Below, piece after piece: positions 1 through 10,158 of a stretch of 64,000 bases of DNA. A program made the translations under genes and the position numbers. The first letter of the stretch is position 1. Every line of letters begins with the position of its first letter. Below the pieces are notes generated by a model. That model did no database searches. It saw only the letters and a program-made list of their open reading frames with translations, and was not told the origin of the DNA. This stretch comes from Streptomyces spinoverrucosus (GTDB taxonomy: Bacteria > Actinomycetota > Actinomycetes > Streptomycetales > Streptomycetaceae). The DNA lies in NCBI RefSeq assembly GCF_015712165.1, contig NZ_JADPZX010000001.1:1550001-1614000 (forward strand), written 5' to 3'.

Positions 1-1488
1 GTCCCGCCCGTTCAGCGTGAAGTCGTACGCCGGTGAGTTCTTGCCGCGCCAGGAGGCGAGGAAGCCGAAGGCGAGGCTGCCGTCCGCGGGGACGGTCCTG
101 TTGTAGTCGGCGGCGGTGGCGGTGACGCGGGAGCCGTCCTGGGTGACGCTCGCGTCCCACATCTGGCCGACCCGCTGGCCGTCCCGGAAGGTCCAGGCGA
201 CGTTCCAGTTGTCCAGGGCGTGCTCGGTGGTGACGGTGACGGCGGCCTGGAAGCCGTCGGGCCACTGGCCGACGAGGTCGTACGTGACGTGACAGTCCGG
301 CTGCTCGCTCTCCTCGGGCGTCGGGCTGGTCTCCGCCGACGTGGTGGACGAGCCCTGGGGTTCCGGGTCGGTGCCCTGGTGCTCGGGCGGCGGGGCGGAG
401 GTCTCCTTGCCCGACGGCTTCGGGGAGTTCGGGGCTGGGGACGCCGGCTCGGAGGGGGTGCGGGTGGTGGCGACCGGCGGGGACGGGCGGGGATCGGCCA
501 CCGGCTGGCGGTCGGTGGTGTCGGCGGGTGCCGCGGAGTTGTCGCCGGTGGTGCCCTGCGGCATCAGGGTGACGGCGAGGGCCAGCAGGGAGACCAGGAC
601 GGCGGCGACGAGAAGGCCGTTGCGCAGCACCCGCGCCTTGTCGGCACCGGCACCGGCCGCGTCGTCGTCCGAGTCGGGCGCGCCGGGGCGGCCGGCGCCG
701 AGGCGTACCTCCGCGGCCCGGCGGCGGCGCTCCAGGTAGGCGAGGCCGCCCCAGCCGATGACACCGCCGGCGAGGGCTCCGGGCAGGCCGCCGCCGTGCA
801 GCCGCAGGCAGGCCGCGGCCTCCGCGCACTGCACACAGCGGGCGAGGTGCCGGGAGAGGTCGTCGGGGGTGTCGGCGACCGGTGAGCGGGTGACGGCGTC
901 GAGCAGCCGGGCGTAGCTGCGGCACTGCGGGTCCATCGGCGTGTCGAGATGGTTGCGCAGGCAGCGGTCCCGGAACAGGGCGCGCACTTCGGTGAGTTCG
1001 TCGGGGACGCCGGTCGGGTCGAGGCCGAGGCGGCGGGCGACCACCGACAGCGGCAGGGCCTCCACCTCGGCGAGCCAGAGCAGTTCGGCGTCGGGGCCCT
1101 GCATGTCGCGCAGGGCGCGCAGGGCGAGCGGGCGGCGCAGTGGGGGGCCGGTGTAGCGGGCGGCGTTGTCGGAGTTGAGCCACAGGCGCAGTTCGGGGTC
1201 GAGCCGGTGGCCGTGGCCCTGCATCTCCCAGTCGGCCGCCGTGGTGCGTACGGCGGTCAGGAGGAGGGGTATGCGGGGCAGTCGGGGCGGGCGGCGGCCG
1301 GCGTTCCGGTGCGGTTCGGACTCGGCGGTGCGGGCCTCGCGTATACCGTGTGCGAACGCATCCCGGGCGAGCCGGGTCGCGGCCGCGGATCCGGCCGTGC
1401 ACAGATCGGCGTACGACAGCACGGTGTCCCAGCACTCGGAGAACAGCGCCGCCTCGGTGGCGTCCTGGGGGGTCGGCAGGTCGGGCAT
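1..1488 (-). CDS. Membrane protein: sigma-like N-terminus, zinc finger, TM helix, CBM2 (3' end outside window)
   Basis: The frame is open from an ATG at 1488 to the window edge (496 codons, no stop). Seen in order: a helical N-terminal part of about 220 residues that resembles a degenerate ECF sigma factor; an anti-sigma-type zinc-finger motif (RHLARCVQC, then a further Cys); a stretch with basic residues; one hydrophobic helix (LLVAAVLVSLLALAVTL); a long Pro/Thr/Ser linker; and a CBM2-like domain starting at DCHVTYDL, with the conserved tryptophans WNVAWTF and MWDASVT. The second CBM2 cysteine would lie past the window. Expected topology is N-terminus inside and carbohydrate-binding domain outside. 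Proteins of this architecture are common in Streptomyces but have no firm function. A role in sensing or holding polysaccharide is inference. AGGAG lies just upstream of the start. Confidence 0.8.
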   Translation of the reverse strand, partial: MPDLPTPQDATEAALFSECWDTVLSYADLCTAGSAAATRLARDAFAHGIREARTAESEPHRNAGRRPPRLPRIPLLLTAVRTTAADWEMQGHGHRLDPELRLWLNSDNAARYTGPPLRRPLALRALRDMQGPDAELLWLAEVEALPLSVVARRLGLDPTGVPDELTEVRALFRDRCLRNHLDTPMDPQCRSYARLLDAVTRSPVADTPDDLSRHLARCVQCAEAAACLRLHGGGLPGALAGGVIGWGGLAYLERRRRAAEVRLGAGRPGAPDSDDDAAGAGADKARVLRNGLLVAAVLVSLLALAVTLMPQGTTGDNSAAPADTTDRQPVADPRPSPPVATTRTPSEPASPAPNSPKPSGKETSAPPPEHQGTDPEPQGSSTTSAETSPTPEESEQPDCHVTYDLVGQWPDGFQAAVTVTTEHALDNWNVAWTFRDGQRVGQMWDASVTQDGSRVTATAADYNRTVPADGSLAFGFLASWRGKNSPAYDFTLNGRD

Positions 1489-1627
1489 GAGTCTCCTGCA
1501 TCATGCGAGGTCAACTCACCGTAGGGAAAGGGGAGTTGTGGGGAACCTCGGGGCAGGGCAAGAGCCTTTCACGCTTTCGACACAACTGACAAGCCAGGTA
1601 TTCAAACTGCGGCGCCATCGGGGCGAT

Positions 1628-1659
1628 GCGGCGTCCCCGCTCCGACGCGGGGACGCCGC
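1628..1659 (-). terminator. Strong hairpin terminator of the radical SAM gene
   Basis: A 13-bp perfect inverted repeat (GCGGCGTCCCCGC and its complement) with a 6-nt loop starts about 11 bp after the stop of the radical SAM gene. Like many Streptomyces terminators it has no clear U-tract. Confidence 0.75.
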
Positions 1660-1670
1660 CGCACCCTGGA

Positions 1671-2993
1671 TCACGGGACTTCGACGGGCTCCTGTGCGGA
1701 AAGGCTGTCCATGAAGGAGCTGACGGAGAAGACCGCCTGGCCGGGGCCGGGCGGGCCGTAGCCGGGCGGGGAGGTGAGACCGAAGTCGTCCATGGTGGCG
1801 CGGTAGGCCTCCAGCAGGCGGATGTGGTACTCCAGCGGCGCGCCCTGCGGGTTGGCCTTGCCGAGCGGGGTCGTGGGCTCCGGGCACCACGTAGTAAACC
1901 GGGGCGTGATCCCGTGCGACATGAAGAAGCGCAGGCCCTCCGTCGTGGACGCGATGGCCTCGTCGACGGTGGTGAAGCCGAAGGGCTCCGCCATCTCCAC
2001 GCCCGCCACGAAGTTGGGGATGACGTTGCGCGCGCCGAAGACCTCGGCCGAGTCGAGGATCCGCTTGTGCCACTCGTCGCGGCCGACGTAGCGCTCCTTG
2101 CCGGGGCAGTACATCTTGAAGAGGTACTCGTCCCACACCTCGTAGTTCGGGTGGTAGATCTGCACGCCGTAGTCCTTGAACCGCTGGACGTCGTCGCGCG
2201 GCAGCGCCTGGGCCACCACCTTGCCGATCCACCGGCCCGGGAAGCGCTCCTCGATGGCCTTGGCGTAGTGGCCGTAGAAGTCGGCCTCGTCGCGCCCGGC
2301 GACGGTCTTGGTGATGGCACCGCCGGTGAGTGTGTAGGCGGTGGACGCCTTGGCGGTGTCGTACCGGTTGATGATCTCCAGGGCCTCCAGGACCTCCTCG
2401 ACGTCCTTGACCCCGGTGTACGGCCGCCCGGCCGCCTTGTGCTGGCGCCAGTTGTGGTTGATGTCGCAGTACTGGCACTCCTCCTTGGCGCCGAAGTACT
2501 GGCACACCCGGAAGACGGTCAGGTAGATGAGGTAGCCCCACTGAATGGTCGGGGCCACCTCCATCACGGACTTCCCGTTGGACAGCTTGTGCCGGTAGTA
2601 CTCAGGCATCGGCGGCACACCCACGTCGGCGATCCGCCGGCCGTCGAGGTACAGCCCGAGCAGACCCTCCTCGTCCGCGGCGACCCGGTACGGCGAGGCC
2701 GGGTTCACCCGCACCGACACGACGGTCCGGCGCAGGTCGTACGGGCCTCCGGTGAGGATGATCTCCTCCGGCGGCCGGCGCAGCGCCGCCTCGCCCAGCT
2801 CGGGCAGGGTGCCGTGGTCGAAGGAGAAGATGAAGTACGACTTCGGCTTGACCTCGCCGCTCTCGTTGTCGCTGAGCGCGGACGGGTCGAAGGCGACACC
2901 GCCCCGGAGCAGGTCCTCTTTGAAGACCGCCTCCCGCGGCACGTGCGGGAAGCGCTCCATCAGATCCTCGACGAGCGCGGTGCGGCTGCCCAT
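1671..2993 (-). CDS. Radical SAM protein with CX8CX2C cluster motif
   Basis: The protein has 440 residues. The cysteines that should bind the [4Fe-4S] cluster are C164, C173 and C176 (CQYFGAKEECQYCD), so the spacing is CX8CX2C instead of the canonical CX3CX2C. Downstream segments such as TLTGGAIT and GVEMAEPFGF look like the radical SAM barrel, where a GGE-like motif contacts S-adenosylmethionine. The first 150 residues form a separate N-terminal domain without a recognisable motif. There is no signal peptide, so it should be cytosolic. It is transcribed alone, divergently from aldO across 218 bp. The substrate cannot be told from sequence. AGGGAGGAG upstream of the ATG supports the start. 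Confidence 0.8.
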   Translation of the reverse strand: MGSRTALVEDLMERFPHVPREAVFKEDLLRGGVAFDPSALSDNESGEVKPKSYFIFSFDHGTLPELGEAALRRPPEEIILTGGPYDLRRTVVSVRVNPASPYRVAADEEGLLGLYLDGRRIADVGVPPMPEYYRHKLSNGKSVMEVAPTIQWGYLIYLTVFRVCQYFGAKEECQYCDINHNWRQHKAAGRPYTGVKDVEEVLEALEIINRYDTAKASTAYTLTGGAITKTVAGRDEADFYGHYAKAIEERFPGRWIGKVVAQALPRDDVQRFKDYGVQIYHPNYEVWDEYLFKMYCPGKERYVGRDEWHKRILDSAEVFGARNVIPNFVAGVEMAEPFGFTTVDEAIASTTEGLRFFMSHGITPRFTTWCPEPTTPLGKANPQGAPLEYHIRLLEAYRATMDDFGLTSPPGYGPPGPGQAVFSVSSFMDSLSAQEPVEVP

Positions 2994-3184
2994 CTTCGTG
3001 TCTCCTCCCTGCGACGGCGTGCTGCGATGTTCGACTCCTCACGGTATGCCCACCGCCTCCGGAGCCGTGCAGGCGGGTCCGACGGGAGCGCCAGAAAAGG
3101 GCGAATCGGGCACGGAGCGGGGGCGAAACCACAGGTCGCGGGCGGTGGGCCGGTCACAGGTGATTTGCTGGTCCGTGACGTTGA

Positions 3185-4456
<1,272 letters not shown>

Positions 4457-4586
4457 CCTTCCCAACCCTCACCGACTTCCTACACCCCCTTTCCTAACCC
4501 CTTGTCGAAAGCCTGCGCACCCCATAGCCTTGCGCCGCGCCGGTGCCGATGTCGTCCCGGCCGGCTGAAGGGACGGGGGCAACTCG

Positions 4587-5852
4587 ATGAAGCGCGGCAC
4601 CTCACGTGACATCCGCACCGCGAACCGCTACGAGGTGCTGCGCCAGATCATCGCCGAGTCTCCCACCTCCCGGCAGGAGCTGGCCGCCGCGACCGGCCTG
4701 AGCCTCGCCACCGTCGCCACCCTGGTCGGCGAGCTGCTCGACCTCGGCATGATCACCGAAGTCGGTTTCGAGGACTCGGCGGGCGGCCGCCCGCGCGGGC
4801 TGGTGGCCGTCAACGCGTCCGGCGGCGCGCTGATCGGCGTCGACATCGCGGAGACGTACGTCCATGTCGAGCTGTTCGACCTCGCGCTGAACGTGCTGGC
4901 CCGCGCCGACGAGGACATGCGCCCCGGCGAGAGCCGCCCCGAGCAGGTGGTCGGCCATGTCGCCGCCGCCGTGGGCTCGGTGGTCGCGCAGGCCGGGGTC
5001 GAGGGCGCGCGCGTGCTCGGCGTCGGGGTGAGCGTGCCGGGGCAGGTGGACCGCGACACGGGCATCTCCGAGTTCGCGCCCAACTGGGACTGGCACGACG
5101 TACCCCTGCTGGACCTGCTCGCCGAGCACATCGCCTACCCCCTCCACCTCGACAATCCGTTGCGCGCCTGCGCCGTGGCCGAGCTGTGGTTCGGGGCGGC
5201 GCGGGGGCGCGGCGACGCGGTGGTGGTCAACCTCGGGACCGGGGTCGGGGCCGGGTTGGTCCTGGGCGGTGGGCTGCATCGCGGGGTCAGCAACAGCGCC
5301 GGCGAGTGGGGACACACCACGCTCGTGCTGGACGGCCGGCTGTGCCACTGCGGCAACCACGGCTGTGTGGAAACGTACGTGGGCGCTCCCGGCATCATGC
5401 AGCACCTGCGGGAGTTGAGCCCGGGCAGTCCGCTGCTGCACCCCGAGGACCAGACGGCCACCGTCGACGCCCTGGCCCGCGCGGTCGCCGCGCACGACCC
5501 GGTGGCCCTCAAGGTCGTCCGGGACACCGCCCGTTACCTCGCCGCCGGGATCGCCGACCTGGTCAATCTCCTCAACCCCGAAGTGGTCGTCCTCAGCAGC
5601 TGGGTCGCGGCCACCCTCGGCGAACCCCTCCTCACCGAGGTGCGCGAAGCCGTTTCCCGGCACGCGCTGCGGCGGCCGCTGGCCGCCACCGAGATCGTCC
5701 TCTCCCCGATTCCCACGGACCCGGTCTCCCTGGGCGCGGCGACGTTCGCGCTCGAAGGCGCGCTGCAGTCCGTGGGCGCCCCGAGGAAAACCGTCCAGTC
5801 CGCACGACGCACCACCACCCCCGCAAGGAGCCGTACCGCACCACCTTCATGA
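4587..5852 (+). CDS. ROK-family transcriptional regulator
   Basis: The protein has 421 residues. An N-terminal winged helix (about residues 10-70, SRQELAAATGLSLATVATLVGEL) is followed by a ROK sugar-kinase-like fold with NLGTGVGAGLVLGG and the zinc-binding signature GHTTL...CHCGNHGCVE. These are hallmarks of NagC/XylR-type repressors that respond to sugars. It lies 18 bp upstream of the GH30 gene and probably shares its transcript, so it most likely controls the GH30-ABC-GH2 block. The effector is not visible; a galactose-containing oligosaccharide is inference from the neighbours. The C-terminal 25 residues are low-complexity Arg/Thr/Pro. Confidence 0.85.
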   Translation: MKRGTSRDIRTANRYEVLRQIIAESPTSRQELAAATGLSLATVATLVGELLDLGMITEVGFEDSAGGRPRGLVAVNASGGALIGVDIAETYVHVELFDLALNVLARADEDMRPGESRPEQVVGHVAAAVGSVVAQAGVEGARVLGVGVSVPGQVDRDTGISEFAPNWDWHDVPLLDLLAEHIAYPLHLDNPLRACAVAELWFGAARGRGDAVVVNLGTGVGAGLVLGGGLHRGVSNSAGEWGHTTLVLDGRLCHCGNHGCVETYVGAPGIMQHLRELSPGSPLLHPEDQTATVDALARAVAAHDPVALKVVRDTARYLAAGIADLVNLLNPEVVVLSSWVAATLGEPLLTEVREAVSRHALRRPLAATEIVLSPIPTDPVSLGAATFALEGALQSVGAPRKTVQSARRTTTPARSRTAPPS

Positions 5853-5870
5853 CGACGGAAGGGATGCACG

Positions 5871-7700
5871 TTGCGCACCAGCAGATCGATTCTCCCGACA
5901 GCCGCGGCCGCACTGGCTGTCGCCGCAACCCTGATATCCGCACCGCCCGCAACCGCCGCCGACCCCGCCCCCGCCGAGGTCTCCCCACACGCCGCCCAGC
6001 GCATCGACAACATCGGCGCGTCCGGCGCCTGGTGGGTCAACGACCTCAAGAACTTCGACCCCGCGATCCAGGCCCGGGTGGCCAAGCTGCTGTTCTCCTC
6101 CCAGGGCCTGGACCTGAGCAGCTACCGCTACAACATCGGCGGTGGCGGCACCGGGGTCACCACTCCTTCCCGCGCCCCCGAGGACTTCCGCACCGCGGAC
6201 GGCACCTACGACTGGAGCAAGGACAAGGGCGGCCGCACGTTCCTGTCGTACGCCGCGAAGTACGGCGTCGAGGACCTGATCGCCTTCGTCAACAGCGCCC
6301 CCGCCGAGTGGAAGACCAACGGCAAGAGCTGCGGCGGCTATCTGAAGACGGAGAACACCCAGGACCTCGCCGACTACATAGCCGACGTCACCGACCACTT
6401 CGCCGCGCGGGGCGCGAAGTTCGACTACATCAGCCCCTTCAACGAGCCCACCAACAGCTTCGACAGCTGCGGCCAGGAGGGCATGCTCGTCCCCGTCGAC
6501 CAGCGCGACGACATCGTGCGGGCGCTGGGCGCCGAGCAGCGGTCCCGGCACCAGCGGACCGGCATCATCGCGGACGAGTCCAGCAGCACGGTCCAGTTCA
6601 ACACCGAGCTCCCCGAGTGGATCGCGCAGCCGGACACCGCCCAGTACGTCTCCAAGCTCGCCCACCACACGTACAACAACCCCGGCGACGACCAGCGGGC
6701 GAAGATCTACGAGACCTCGCAGGCCGTCGGCAAGCGGTCCTGGTCGACGGAGATCTGCTGCTTCGGCAAGGGCGGCACCGGCTGGGCCCAGGAGTACGAC
6801 CCGAGCATCGACGGCGGCCTGAACCTCTCCCGGATCATCCACAAGGACTTCGCCGTCGCCCACGACTCGGCCTTCCAGTGGTGGGTCGCGCTGTCGGAGA
6901 TGATCGGCACCGATCCGTACACGAAGAACGACGCCGGCTGGAACGACGGCCTGATCTACTACGACCCGGACTACGCGACGAACGGCAACCAGACGCTGTA
7001 CTTCACCAAGCGCTACTACGCGCTCGGTCAGTACAGCAAGTTCGTGAAGCCGGGCGCGGTGGCGCACAACGTGACGGGCGCGCCGAGCGGGGTCGAGGTC
7101 ACCGCCTACGACCGCAAGGGCCAGTGGGTGGTCGTGGTCAACAACCACAACGCCACCGACACCTCGCTCGACCTGCGTTTCCACAGCGGGACGCCGCTGC
7201 GGGCGAGCAAGGCCGTGCGCACCTCGGCGACCGAGAACTGGGCGAACGTGGCGAAGCCGGCGGTGCGGGGCGCGACCGTTTCGGCAACGCTTCCGGCCCG
7301 TTCCATCACGACGTACGTCCTCGACCAGAAGGGCCACGGCGGTTCGCCCGTGACCGGTGCCTGGCAGGGCGAACACTCCCGCAAGTGCCTGACGGCGAAC
7401 GCGTCCGGCGCCGCCATCGGCACCTGCACGGGCGGGCCCGAGCAGTCGTGGTCGTACGACGCCAGGGGCGCGCTGAAGTCCGCCAACGGGTATCTCACGG
7501 CAGGGAGTTCGGGCCTGTCGACCACCGCCTCGTTCAGCGGTGACGCCGCCCAGCGCTGGCTGCTCAACGGCAACGGGCAGATCGTGAGCGAGGCGTCCGG
7601 GAAGTGCCTGGACGTCAGCGGTCAGGCGACCGCCGACGGCGGCAAGGTCATCCTCTACAGCTGCACCGGCGGGTCCAACCAGGCCTGGTTCCGGCAGTAG
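5871..7700 (+). CDS. Secreted GH30 family endo-beta-1,6-galactanase-like enzyme with C-terminal ricin-type lectin domain
   Basis: The protein has 609 residues and starts at a TTG preceded by GGAAGGGA. A Sec signal peptide ends near ATAA-DP (residue 30). The catalytic domain (about 40-475) carries the two clan GH-A glutamates: acid/base E192 in SPFNEP and nucleophile E294 in STEICCFG. The YNIGGGGTG segment and overall pattern fit GH30 subfamily 5, which cuts beta-1,6-galactan side chains of arabinogalactan. Residues 485-609 form a CBM13/ricin beta-trefoil (KCLTAN, GKCLDVSG, QAWF). It is secreted and probably releases beta-1,6-galacto-oligosaccharides for the importer downstream. The linkage specificity is inferred from family resemblance plus the GH2 neighbour. 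Confidence 0.85.
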   Translation: MRTSRSILPTAAAALAVAATLISAPPATAADPAPAEVSPHAAQRIDNIGASGAWWVNDLKNFDPAIQARVAKLLFSSQGLDLSSYRYNIGGGGTGVTTPSRAPEDFRTADGTYDWSKDKGGRTFLSYAAKYGVEDLIAFVNSAPAEWKTNGKSCGGYLKTENTQDLADYIADVTDHFAARGAKFDYISPFNEPTNSFDSCGQEGMLVPVDQRDDIVRALGAEQRSRHQRTGIIADESSSTVQFNTELPEWIAQPDTAQYVSKLAHHTYNNPGDDQRAKIYETSQAVGKRSWSTEICCFGKGGTGWAQEYDPSIDGGLNLSRIIHKDFAVAHDSAFQWWVALSEMIGTDPYTKNDAGWNDGLIYYDPDYATNGNQTLYFTKRYYALGQYSKFVKPGAVAHNVTGAPSGVEVTAYDRKGQWVVVVNNHNATDTSLDLRFHSGTPLRASKAVRTSATENWANVAKPAVRGATVSATLPARSITTYVLDQKGHGGSPVTGAWQGEHSRKCLTANASGAAIGTCTGGPEQSWSYDARGALKSANGYLTAGSSGLSTTASFSGDAAQRWLLNGNGQIVSEASGKCLDVSGQATADGGKVILYSCTGGSNQAWFRQ

Positions 7701-7719
7701 TTCACCCTTCGGGCGGTTC

Positions 7720-7746
7720 GGCGGGCCGCCGGTGCGGTGGCCCGCC
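7720..7746 (+). terminator. Hairpin terminator after the GH30 gene
   Basis: An 8-bp perfect stem (GGCGGGCC/GGCCCGCC) with an 11-nt loop lies 20 bp after the GH30 stop. It separates ROK-GH30 from the ABC operon, which then needs its own promoter. Confidence 0.65.
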
Positions 7747-7785
7747 ACTCCGTCACGTCCGGCATCCCGAACGTCACGCAACGTT

Positions 7786-7804
7786 TCGAACAGACTTCGT
7801 TCGA
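7786..7804. promoter_or_regulatory. Candidate operator upstream of the sugar ABC operon
   Basis: TCGAAC and GTTCGA form an inverted repeat with a 7-nt spacer about 100 bp before the binding-protein start, in an otherwise unstructured 150-bp promoter region. The spacing suits a dimeric repressor; the ROK regulator is the obvious candidate. No second copy was found near the ROK gene. Confidence 0.35.
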
Positions 7805-7900
7805 CCCCTTGCCGAAGCCTTAGCCGAAGGTTAACGTCCGGCACCGCAAGGCCGATTGAGCCATTCGAGCCGCAGCCGCACAAGAGACAAGGACGTCACC

Positions 7901-9166
7901 ATGTCGGCACTGAGCAACAGCAACTGGGACCGCCGATCCGTACTGCGGGCCGCCATGGGCCTGGCCGCCGCCGGCGGGCTGGCGGCGTGCGGGAGCAACA
8001 ACGGGCGGGGCGGCGCGTCCGCTTCGGGCGAGAACCTGGTCCAGTACTTCCACGCGTACGGCGAGGCAGGGACCGAGCAGGCGATCAGGCGGTACGCGAA
8101 GGCCTACAAGGAGGCCGGCGTCACCACGCAGTGGATCACGGGCGACAACTTCGAGAGCAAGCTGTTCGCCTCGCTGCTCACCGACAAGGCACCGGACCTC
8201 TTCGAGTTCCACCCGCAGATCCAGCTCATCAAGAGCGGTCAGGTGGCCGACCTGAGCGACCTCGTCAACCCGGTCAAGGACGACTTCAACCCGGCCGACA
8301 TCCAGTCGCACACGGTGGACGGGAAGATATACGGCGTCCGGATGATCGACGACCCGCAGTTCTTCTTCTACCGCAAGTCGATGTTCGACAAGGCGGGCGT
8401 CGGCGTACCCACCACGCTCGACGAGCTGCTCGACGCCGCGGCCGAGCTCACCACCGACAAGGTCAAGGGCATCTACCTCGGCAACAAACTGCACGCGATC
8501 GTCGACCCGCTGATCTGGTCGGCCGGCGCCCAGCACCTCGACGACGACAACCGGATCGCCTACCACACCGACGGGGTCGTCGAGGGCTTCACCAAGCTGC
8601 GCAAGCTGTTCACGGGTGGCGACCTGCTCCTGGACGCCCCGACCGACTTCTGGGACCCGTCCGCGCTGAACCAGGGCCTGACGGCCATCCAGTGGTGCGG
8701 CATGTGGGCGATGCCGCAGATGCAGGAGGCGCTCGGGGACGACCTCGGGATCTTCCCCTTCCCGAAGGTCACCGGCGCGGGCAAGCAGTCGGTCTACAAC
8801 GGCGGCTGGTCGATGTTCGTCAACGCCAAGGGCCCGAACGTCGAGGCGGCCAAGGAGTACGTGAAGTGGCTGTGGATCGACCAGAAGGAGTACCAGGAGG
8901 ACTGGGCGCTGTCCTACGGCTTCCACATCCCGCCGCGCACCTCGATCGCCGAGTCCGCCGACAAGCTCAAGTCGGGTCTGCCCGCGGAAGGCGTCAAGCT
9001 CTTCAACGAGTTCGGGCACTTCGACAACATCGGCTGGACCCAGGCCATGCGTACCGCGCTGGAGGACGTCATGGCCAACTGCGTCCGCAAGGGCGGCGAC
9101 CCGGACTCCGAGCTCGACAAGGCGGACGCCAAGGTCGACCGCGAGCTGAAGAAGCTGTTCGGATAG
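7901..9166 (+). CDS. Sugar ABC transporter substrate-binding lipoprotein
   Basis: The protein has 421 residues from the ATG at 7901, which follows ACAAGGAC. An in-frame ATG 15 codons earlier is possible but lacks a ribosome site. The N-terminus DRRSVLRAAMG is a twin-arginine motif, and LAAC puts the lipidated Cys at residue 30, so this is a Tat-exported lipoprotein. The rest fits the family 1 (MalE-like) binding proteins, with a typical C-terminal CVRKGGDP and amphipathic helix. It should capture oligosaccharide released by secreted hydrolases and hand it to the two permeases that follow. The ligand is inferred to be galacto-oligosaccharide from GH30 and GH2 on either side. Confidence 0.88.
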   Translation: MSALSNSNWDRRSVLRAAMGLAAAGGLAACGSNNGRGGASASGENLVQYFHAYGEAGTEQAIRRYAKAYKEAGVTTQWITGDNFESKLFASLLTDKAPDLFEFHPQIQLIKSGQVADLSDLVNPVKDDFNPADIQSHTVDGKIYGVRMIDDPQFFFYRKSMFDKAGVGVPTTLDELLDAAAELTTDKVKGIYLGNKLHAIVDPLIWSAGAQHLDDDNRIAYHTDGVVEGFTKLRKLFTGGDLLLDAPTDFWDPSALNQGLTAIQWCGMWAMPQMQEALGDDLGIFPFPKVTGAGKQSVYNGGWSMFVNAKGPNVEAAKEYVKWLWIDQKEYQEDWALSYGFHIPPRTSIAESADKLKSGLPAEGVKLFNEFGHFDNIGWTQAMRTALEDVMANCVRKGGDPDSELDKADAKVDRELKKLFG

Positions 9167-9189
9167 GCCGGCGGACGGACAGCAGCGCG

Positions 9190-10158
9190 ATGTCGACCAC
9201 CACGACTCAGGGTGTCGCGAAGCCCCCCGCCCCGGCCCGGGCCGACGGGGCCCGGCCGCGGCGGAGGCTGCTCGGCAGCCGCACCTTCAACTTCTGGCTC
9301 TTCACCGGCCCCTTCCTCATCGGCCTGGTGATCTTCGTCTACGTCCCGATCCTGTGGAGTCTGTGGCTCTCCTTCTTCGAGGCCCGCTTCACGGTCACAC
9401 CGAGCGAGTTCGTCGGCTTCGACAACTACGTGACGATGCTGACGGACGACGATTTCATGGGCTCGCTCGTCACCTTCACGGTCTTCGCCGTGATCATCGT
9501 GCCGACCACCTGGGCGCTCTCGCTGACGCTGGCGCTGATGGTGAACCGGCTGCGGTTCATGCGGGCTTTCTTCCGGTCGGTGTTCTTTCTGCCGACGGCG
9601 GTGAGCTATGTCGCCGCCGCGCTCATCTGGAAGATGTCCATCTTCAACGGCGTCCGCTTCGGCCTGGCGAACACCGTCCTCGGCTGGTTCGGCGTCGAGA
9701 ACATCGCCTGGCTGGCCAACCCCGATCCGCCCTGGTACTGGCTGGTCATCGTGACCGTACGCCTGTGGCTCCAGGCGGGCTTCTACATGATCCTGTTCCT
9801 GGCGGCCCTGCAGAACATCCCGCAGGAGCTGTACGAGGCCGCCGCCATCGACGGGGCCAGGCCGGGCTGGCAGACCTTCCGTCACATCACCCTGCCCCAG
9901 CTGCGCGCGACCTCCACCGCCGTGATCCTGCTGCTGCTCGTAGCCGCCTACCAGGCCTTCGACGAGTTCTTCAACCTGATGGCGAAGACCACCTGGGGCC
10001 GCCCGCCGCTGGTCGAGCTGTACTACATGGCGCTGGGCGAGAACCAGGACTACGGCGCCGGCAGCGCGGGCGCGCTGATCCTCACGGTGCTGATCTGCAT
10101 CGTGACCCTGCTCCAGGGCCGGATCATGGGCTTCGGACGCGGGGAGGAGTCCAAGTGA
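9190..10158 (+). CDS. Sugar ABC transporter permease (MalF type)
   Basis: The protein has 322 residues from an ATG at 9190; the reading frame stays open far upstream, but the upstream part is a shadow of the binding-protein gene. It has a basic cytoplasmic N-terminus and about six membrane helices. The EAA loop EAAAIDGARPGWQTFRHITLP contacts the ATPase. It starts 23 bp after the binding-protein gene and overlaps the next permease by 4 bp, so the three are one unit. Confidence 0.9.
   Translation: MSTTTTQGVAKPPAPARADGARPRRRLLGSRTFNFWLFTGPFLIGLVIFVYVPILWSLWLSFFEARFTVTPSEFVGFDNYVTMLTDDDFMGSLVTFTVFAVIIVPTTWALSLTLALMVNRLRFMRAFFRSVFFLPTAVSYVAAALIWKMSIFNGVRFGLANTVLGWFGVENIAWLANPDPPWYWLVIVTVRLWLQAGFYMILFLAALQNIPQELYEAAAIDGARPGWQTFRHITLPQLRATSTAVILLLLVAAYQAFDEFFNLMAKTTWGRPPLVELYYMALGENQDYGAGSAGALILTVLICIVTLLQGRIMGFGRGEESK

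Noticed and set aside
5847-7883. Long open frame (678 codons) opposite the GH30 gene
   Set aside because: Antisense shadow of a gene with signal peptide and catalytic residues in the other strand.
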